Both the position numbers and the translations under genes were made by a program. A model generated the notes under the pieces. The model had not been told where the DNA came from and did no database searches. It worked only from the letters and a program-made list of their open reading frames with translations. A stretch of 24,825 bases of DNA from Podila epigama (Eukaryota > Mortierellomycota > Mortierellomycetes > Mortierellales > Mortierellaceae), in contig JAAAVE010000234.1 in NCBI GenBank assembly GCA_015679605.1, positions 640 to 25,464 on the forward strand. Reading direction: 5' to 3'. Shown piece by piece: positions 21,365 to 24,825 of the stretch. Each line of letters opens with the position of its first letter. Positions within the stretch are counted from its first letter, which is position 1.

Positions 21365-21785
21365 CAACATAGAAGGGAGAAGTATTTTTTGATTGGGAAA
21401 TGAAAAGAGAGGAGGAGGAGGAGGGGAGGGAAAAGAGGTTTTGCATATTATGGCGACATCAGGGGATAATGCTCGAGCAAGCATTGGTTACAAGGACGAG
21501 GAAGTTGTTGACGCGATGAGCCAAACCGGCCAAAATGTACTTGAAGATCCTCAACAACGATAGGACCAAAAGAATAAAAATAATAAATCCAACCAATCTC
21601 TCCTGGACGCGTTACTGACGAATGAAATATTTTTTTCCAAGATTTTTGTTTCGCATGACAATGGCACATATTTAAAGGAACCATCGTCGGTGTCCTATTT
21701 TTTTCCTTACAAACAAATACACAAACAAACCAAAAGTCCAAACCCTACATTTCCATAACACCACACCATTCACACAAAATACACC
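21365..21785. promoter_or_regulatory. 3' end of the DUF4112 gene and promoter of the small Gln/His-rich gene
   Basis: The left part has AATAAAAATAATAAAT (about 21573-21588), a good poly(A) signal region for the DUF4112 transcript. Further right, a TATA-like TATTTAAA at 21669-21676 lies 110 bases before the next ATG. From about 21710 to 21785 the plus strand is almost G-free and rich in A and C, a leader type common before strongly expressed fungal genes. A TTACTGACG motif near 21610 could be a bZIP-like site; this is a guess. Confidence 0.55.
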
Positions 21786-22064
21786 ATGACCTCTCAACAC
21801 AACAAGAGCAAGCAGCAGCAACAGCAGCAGCACGCTCCTGGCAAGGCCGCTCATCCCTCGCAGCACCAACGTGCCTCGGAGCAGTCCTCTGGTCACAACA
21901 AGAACGCATCCTCTGGTGCTCATGCCCAGTCCTCCTCCAAGACTGGTAACCACCACCATCAGCAGCAGCAGCAGAGCTCCTCCTCTGCTGAGAACAACAA
22001 GCAGCACCATCGTGCCACCCGCAAGACTTCGGGTTCTCACCCCCAAAAGATGGACAATCACTAA
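21786..22064 (+). CDS. Small intronless Gln/His/Ser-rich hydrophilic protein, unknown function
   Basis: A 92-codon single exon coding for a low-complexity protein made mostly of Gln, Ser, His, Asn, Lys and Ala, with no hydrophobic segment, signal peptide or recognisable domain. It begins MTSQHNKSKQQQQQQ and ends SHPQKMDNH. Codon use is strongly skewed: every Lys but one is AAG, Asn is mostly AAC, Ser mostly TCC/TCT and Arg CGT/CGC. That, the TATA-like box, the A/C-rich leader and the downstream AATAAATAAATA at about 22119-22130 suggest a highly expressed gene. It may be an intrinsically disordered stress- or spore-type protein, but this is inference. Longer antisense frames across it carry no coding signal. 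Confidence 0.7.
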   Translation: MTSQHNKSKQQQQQQHAPGKAAHPSQHQRASEQSSGHNKNASSGAHAQSSSKTGNHHHQQQQQSSSSAENNKQHHRATRKTSGSHPQKMDNH

Positions 22065-22270
22065 AGGGGAGAAAAGATTGTTGCTTCATCAGTGGATGTT
22101 ATCCCACAACCTTTGTAAATAAATAAATACATAGCTTTTAAAAAGTATTGCAATGATTAGACGCGAATGATAGAGTATACGATGATTCGGTATGTGAATG
22201 TTTGTGTGCTTGCTTTCGTTTTAATCAGATATGCTACATGGAAAAAAAATCGAAAAAAAAAAAAAGTGCT

Positions 22271-22295
22271 AAAAAAAAAAAAAAAAAAAAAAAAA
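22271..22295 (+). repeat. Homopolymer run of 25 A
   Basis: A pure A run in the convergent 3' region, preceded by shorter A8 and A13 runs. It could be a retroposition tail or simple slippage; no target-site duplication or upstream element body is visible. Confidence 0.8.
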
Positions 22296-22454
22296 GGTGG
22301 GAGTACTGGGTAAAACGTTTCGATCGAATGCCATGCACATCGTCTTACCGGATGCCAATGTAAAAGGTCATCACCATTGGCCATCCAACTGCAGATGTGT
22401 GCTTCCGAACCATGACGTTACTGTTTCCTCGTACCACCACGAGTCCTCTCTCTA

Positions 22455-22489
<35 letters not shown>

Positions 22490-22523
22490 CTTGCTTGTCG
22501 TTGTTGTTTGTTGTTTGTTGTTC
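22455..22523 (+). repeat. GTT/TTG trinucleotide microsatellite
   Basis: Imperfect GTT repeats interrupted by GATGTT, CTTGTC and GTTT units. It lies in non-coding sequence between two convergent genes. Confidence 0.85.
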
Positions 22524-22822
22524 TTATTCCTGTTCGTATTCTCGTAATAATAGCTTCCTCCTATTTCCTCCTATTTCCTCATGCTGATCGTCTTGTCCCT
22601 GCAACTTGATGCGTTTTGGAACTCATTTGTCTTGTGCTGCATCTCTCTAACTGGTGCCAGGCCCGATTGCTCAATAGTGCTTCAATAAGATATTTGTCCT
22701 TCTTTTTGGCCTGGGTTATTGAGTGCGGGCTTGGGATAATCGGTCGAGCCGGCGGGAACAGGCAAGACACAAAAAAATAATAAAAGAAATGATCCATCGT
22801 CGTCGTCCTAGAATACCCGCAA

Positions 22823-24193
22823 TCATGAATCAAACATGATCTTCATCAGACGCTTCGCTTCTTCCTCCTGTGCAGCAGCCGCGGCACACGCGGCATGGCG
22901 TTGGAGATGGCGCTTGTAGGCATCGCTGCGACCACACTTGGTGCCACAGGTCTTGCAGGAAAACAGCTTCACGTTCGAATGACGGGACTGAACATGACGC
23001 TCCAGATCATGGCGACGAGCAAACGAAGTACCGCATACAGTGCCATCCTCGCCTACATGAGTGCATGAAAAGCTGCGTACTCCGTCATGGGTCGCCCGAT
23101 GTGAACGCAGGTTGAAAGGACGGGAGAAAGTCTTTTCGCAGATAGAGCACTTGTAGCGACGCGCCTCTGTATCCGCTACTCCATCCTCGTTTACACGTGA
23201 AGCGTCCTCGGATGTAACACGGCGACGGCGAGGTTTCTTTGTGGTTTCTCCTACATTTGTTGAGGTCGTGATATCTGTGCTCTGAATGGGATTCGCATCA
23301 AAGGCACCTGCAAAATGCGTGAGACTCGGGCTGGTGCATGTCGAGGTCGAAGGCGAAAAGTAATCCAAATCCGAACCCAAGGGAGAATTTTCCCATGATG
23401 GCTGTGTGCACGATGTTGCGGTTGTGGTATCAGCACGGAAGGGCTGTGTGGTCATTAGATACTGGCTGATGGTTGCAACCGCAGCAACGACTTCGGCGTT
23501 GGATGCATTTTCGGGAAAGAGCTGAAAGTCGGTCTGTGAGGTGGCTGCCAAGAGTTTGTCCACGTCTCCCTCAAAACCAAAGTCAAACTCGAATCCACCA
23601 TCGCTTCTTGGAGGCTGAGCGACGCTGCCATTGCTAATGGTGTTGTAGCCTTCCATTGGCGATTGGAGGTTGTACGAGGGGCTGAGGTTCATGTCATCGA
23701 GGTTCAGTTGGTCGAATCCATAAGGAGACTGGAATGAATGCAAGGCAGGTGTGGAGAGTGTCGTAGCAGGTGACAGTTCGGGGGTGTTGTCCATTTGGAG
23801 GCTTCCAAAAGAGTTGCTGAGCTGGGCAGGATCCTGTGTAGACATGGTATAATCCCAAGAAGGGGAGGAGGATGCATCGGCCAAGTCAGTCTTGGAAGAA
23901 AGGAAAGGCCACTTTGGGGGATCCATGATAGCGTCAAGGGAATCAAAGAGACTGGTAGTCTTGGTGTTGTCGTTGTTGTTCTTGTTGTTGTTGTTGTTGT
24001 TGCTGGGAAAGATGCTTTGGGTGCCCAATGGCGTGGGTGCGATATGATCGCTGAAGAGGGAGGAAGAGATGGGATCCGCGAAAGGGGCAATGAGATGGTC
24101 AATGTCCGAGAAAGAAAAGGATGTGTTCCGGTCGTCGAGGTCAAAGTTTCCGTCGATGAGGTTGCTCATAAGGAAGTCGGCAGCAGAATCCAT
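22823..24193 (-). CDS. C2H2 zinc-finger transcription factor, Crz1/Prz1-like
   Basis: An intronless gene of 456 codons. The N-terminal 310 residues are acidic and Ser/Asn/Thr-rich (MDSAADFLMSNLIDGNFDLD at the start, then an Asn run near 65), typical of an activation domain. A basic KKPRRRR (about 318-324) is a likely NLS. Three fingers follow: YKCSICEKTFSRPFNLRSH (about 347-369), a second with an unusually long C-x9-C knuckle and FARRHDLERHVQSRH, and a third, CKTCGTKCGRSDAYKRHLQRH, in which the usual core Phe is Cys. The order SRPFNL, ARRHDLERH, GRSDAYKRH recalls the calcineurin-responsive Crz1/Prz1 family, a nuclear Ca2+ stress regulator. I see no clear calcineurin docking motif, so the subfamily is a moderate guess. 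The protein ends soon after finger 3 with a short Ala-rich helix. Confidence 0.85.
   Translation of the reverse strand: MDSAADFLMSNLIDGNFDLDDRNTSFSFSDIDHLIAPFADPISSSLFSDHIAPTPLGTQSIFPSNNNNNNKNNNDNTKTTSLFDSLDAIMDPPKWPFLSSKTDLADASSSPSWDYTMSTQDPAQLSNSFGSLQMDNTPELSPATTLSTPALHSFQSPYGFDQLNLDDMNLSPSYNLQSPMEGYNTISNGSVAQPPRSDGGFEFDFGFEGDVDKLLAATSQTDFQLFPENASNAEVVAAVATISQYLMTTQPFRADTTTATSCTQPSWENSPLGSDLDYFSPSTSTCTSPSLTHFAGAFDANPIQSTDITTSTNVGETTKKPRRRRVTSEDASRVNEDGVADTEARRYKCSICEKTFSRPFNLRSHRATHDGVRSFSCTHVGEDGTVCGTSFARRHDLERHVQSRHSNVKLFSCKTCGTKCGRSDAYKRHLQRHAACAAAAAQEEEAKRLMKIMFDS
23963..24003 (-). repeat. AAC-repeat coding for an Asn run
   Basis: GTT repeats on the plus strand read as AAC codons on the minus strand, giving an Asn-rich run broken by Lys and Asp in the activation region of the C2H2 factor. 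Confidence 0.8.
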
Positions 24194-24825
24194 ACGCGAT
24201 TACTTTACTTTGCGTTGTGGGCGCGTCTAGGTGTGAAAAAGAAAATCGCGTCGTTAGCTGTGTTGTTATGAAGAGATTAATCACTTGAATCAGACAATGT
24301 GAAGTTCATCCTTACAATAAGAGGGAAAATGGGTTTGATGGAGTAAGGAGAAAGGAATATGGTTCAAAGAACAAGAAAAACAAGGATGAGAGAGAAAAAC
24401 AACGAACAAGGAAAGAATGTGGTTCAAAAAGTAGGGAAAACGGTTATGAATTGACTGCTGTTAAAGAAGGAGAAAACAAAACGAATTGCGACCCAAATCG
24501 AAAAAGGAAGAGGAAGATGATAATAAAGTGAAGAAACACAACACTTTGAATGTCAACAATGGTTCTCCAGACAGGCCTTTAAGAAGGGTTGACTGAGCTG
24601 GATAGGTAGAGAAGGATGACTTCAACCAGTGGGACAAACAAAGTGGAAGGAAGCGATGTGTTTGCTTTTATAAAGATTCTTTTAATTCTTTTTTTTTTTT
24701 TGAAATTGGGAGGCAATTCTGGCAGTCGTTCAAGATAGTCTTTCCCGAATTCGAACCAAGAACAACAGCAGCAACAACAATGCTGTCGAAGAGGAAGAGG
24801 GGATGGGAGGGAGGGGGGGGGGGGG
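24194..24825. promoter_or_regulatory. Promoter and leader of the C2H2 gene; scaffold end
   Basis: 632 bases upstream of the minus-strand ATG at 24193. The plus strand is purine-rich from 24320 to 24530. An imperfect direct repeat, AAAGAATGTGGTTCAAA-like, occurs at about 24351 and 24412. A T-rich run lies at 24690-24702, then GAACAACAGCAGCAACAACA. The last 13 bases are all G. No gene is seen, and the T-loop-like GGTTCGAATTC on the minus strand near 24754 has no tRNA around it. Confidence 0.45.
24813..24825 (+). other. Terminal run of 13 G
   Basis: The sequence ends in an uninterrupted G run. This is probably where assembly stopped or a sequencing artefact, and not a telomere, since no TTAGGG-type repeat is present. 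Confidence 0.7.

Larger units (their letters stand above)
22065..22822. other. Convergent intergenic region with low-complexity repeats
   Basis: This region lies between the stop of the small Gln/His-rich gene and the stop of the C2H2 gene, which converge. It holds AATAAATAAATA just after 22115, a run of 25 A at 22271-22295, a GTT-rich microsatellite at 22455-22523 and a duplicated CTCCTATTTC motif near 22557-22580. No coding region or RNA gene is evident. Confidence 0.55.

Noticed and set aside
21672-22089. Two minus-strand frames of 114 and 129 codons covering the small Gln/His-rich gene
   Set aside because: They are antisense to a strongly codon-biased plus-strand gene with its own promoter-like and poly(A)-like signals; the antisense products are Leu/Val- or Cys/Ser-rich artefacts.
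22241-22295. A-rich block as the tail of a retroposed element
   Set aside because: No element body, no ORF and no target-site duplication around it; simple A slippage explains it.
24745-24765. GGTTCGAATTC on the minus strand, similar to a tRNA T-loop
   Set aside because: No acceptor stem, D-arm or anticodon arm can be built around it.
24813-24825. G run at the end as a telomere
   Set aside because: No TTAGGG-like periodicity; a pure homopolymer at a sequence end is more likely an assembly or sequencing limit.

Overview
The window looks like a whole small scaffold, or the end of one, from a filamentous early-diverging fungus. A Mucoromycota lineage such as Mortierellomycotina is my best guess. 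The grounds are a fungal-type elongation factor 3, several GT-AG introns per gene (mostly about 80-150 nt) with long T tracts, roughly balanced base composition, and many CAA/CAG (Gln) and AAC (Asn) repeats in regulatory proteins. The phylum is inference; the fungal assignment is secure. There is a 156-base N gap at 13394-13549, and the right end stops in a run of 13 G.

Layout, left to right. (1) 140-2748, +: USP39/Sad1, the catalytically dead ubiquitin-protease-like tri-snRNP splicing factor; ten exons that join in frame to 500 aa. (2) 3539-10653, +: a giant nine-exon gene (about 1971 aa) with a Gln-rich N-terminus, an SPT23/MGA2-type DNA-binding core with IPT/TIG domain and ankyrin repeats, and then, in the same uninterrupted exon, a PH-like plus leucine-rich-repeat region that resembles CARMIL. 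No membrane anchor is visible. (3) 14773-10942, -: translation elongation factor 3, an ABC-F ATPase; part of its HEAT region lies in the N gap behind an unusually long intron. (4) 15225-16986, +: a DUF455 ferritin-like di-iron protein with a 24-nt microexon, divergent from EF-3 across a 451-bp shared promoter. (5) 17792-21364, +: a DUF4112 membrane-domain protein with a long disordered, highly acidic tail. (6) 21786-22064, +: a small intronless Gln/His/Ser-rich protein with strongly biased codons. (7) 24193-22823, -: a three-finger C2H2 transcription factor related to Crz1/Prz1. An unrecognised 41-codon ORF at 17378-17253 (-) has coding-like character.

The genes do not form an operon-like system. 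They are mostly housekeeping functions (splicing, translation) next to transcription regulators. The most unusual item is gene 2, which joins a lipid/hypoxia-type transcription factor architecture to a CARMIL-like PH-LRR module where the family normally carries its C-terminal ER membrane helix. No transposons, CRISPR arrays, rRNA or tRNA genes were seen. All exon boundaries were inferred by eye from reading-frame continuity, GT/AG sites and remembered family conservation, with no transcript data.
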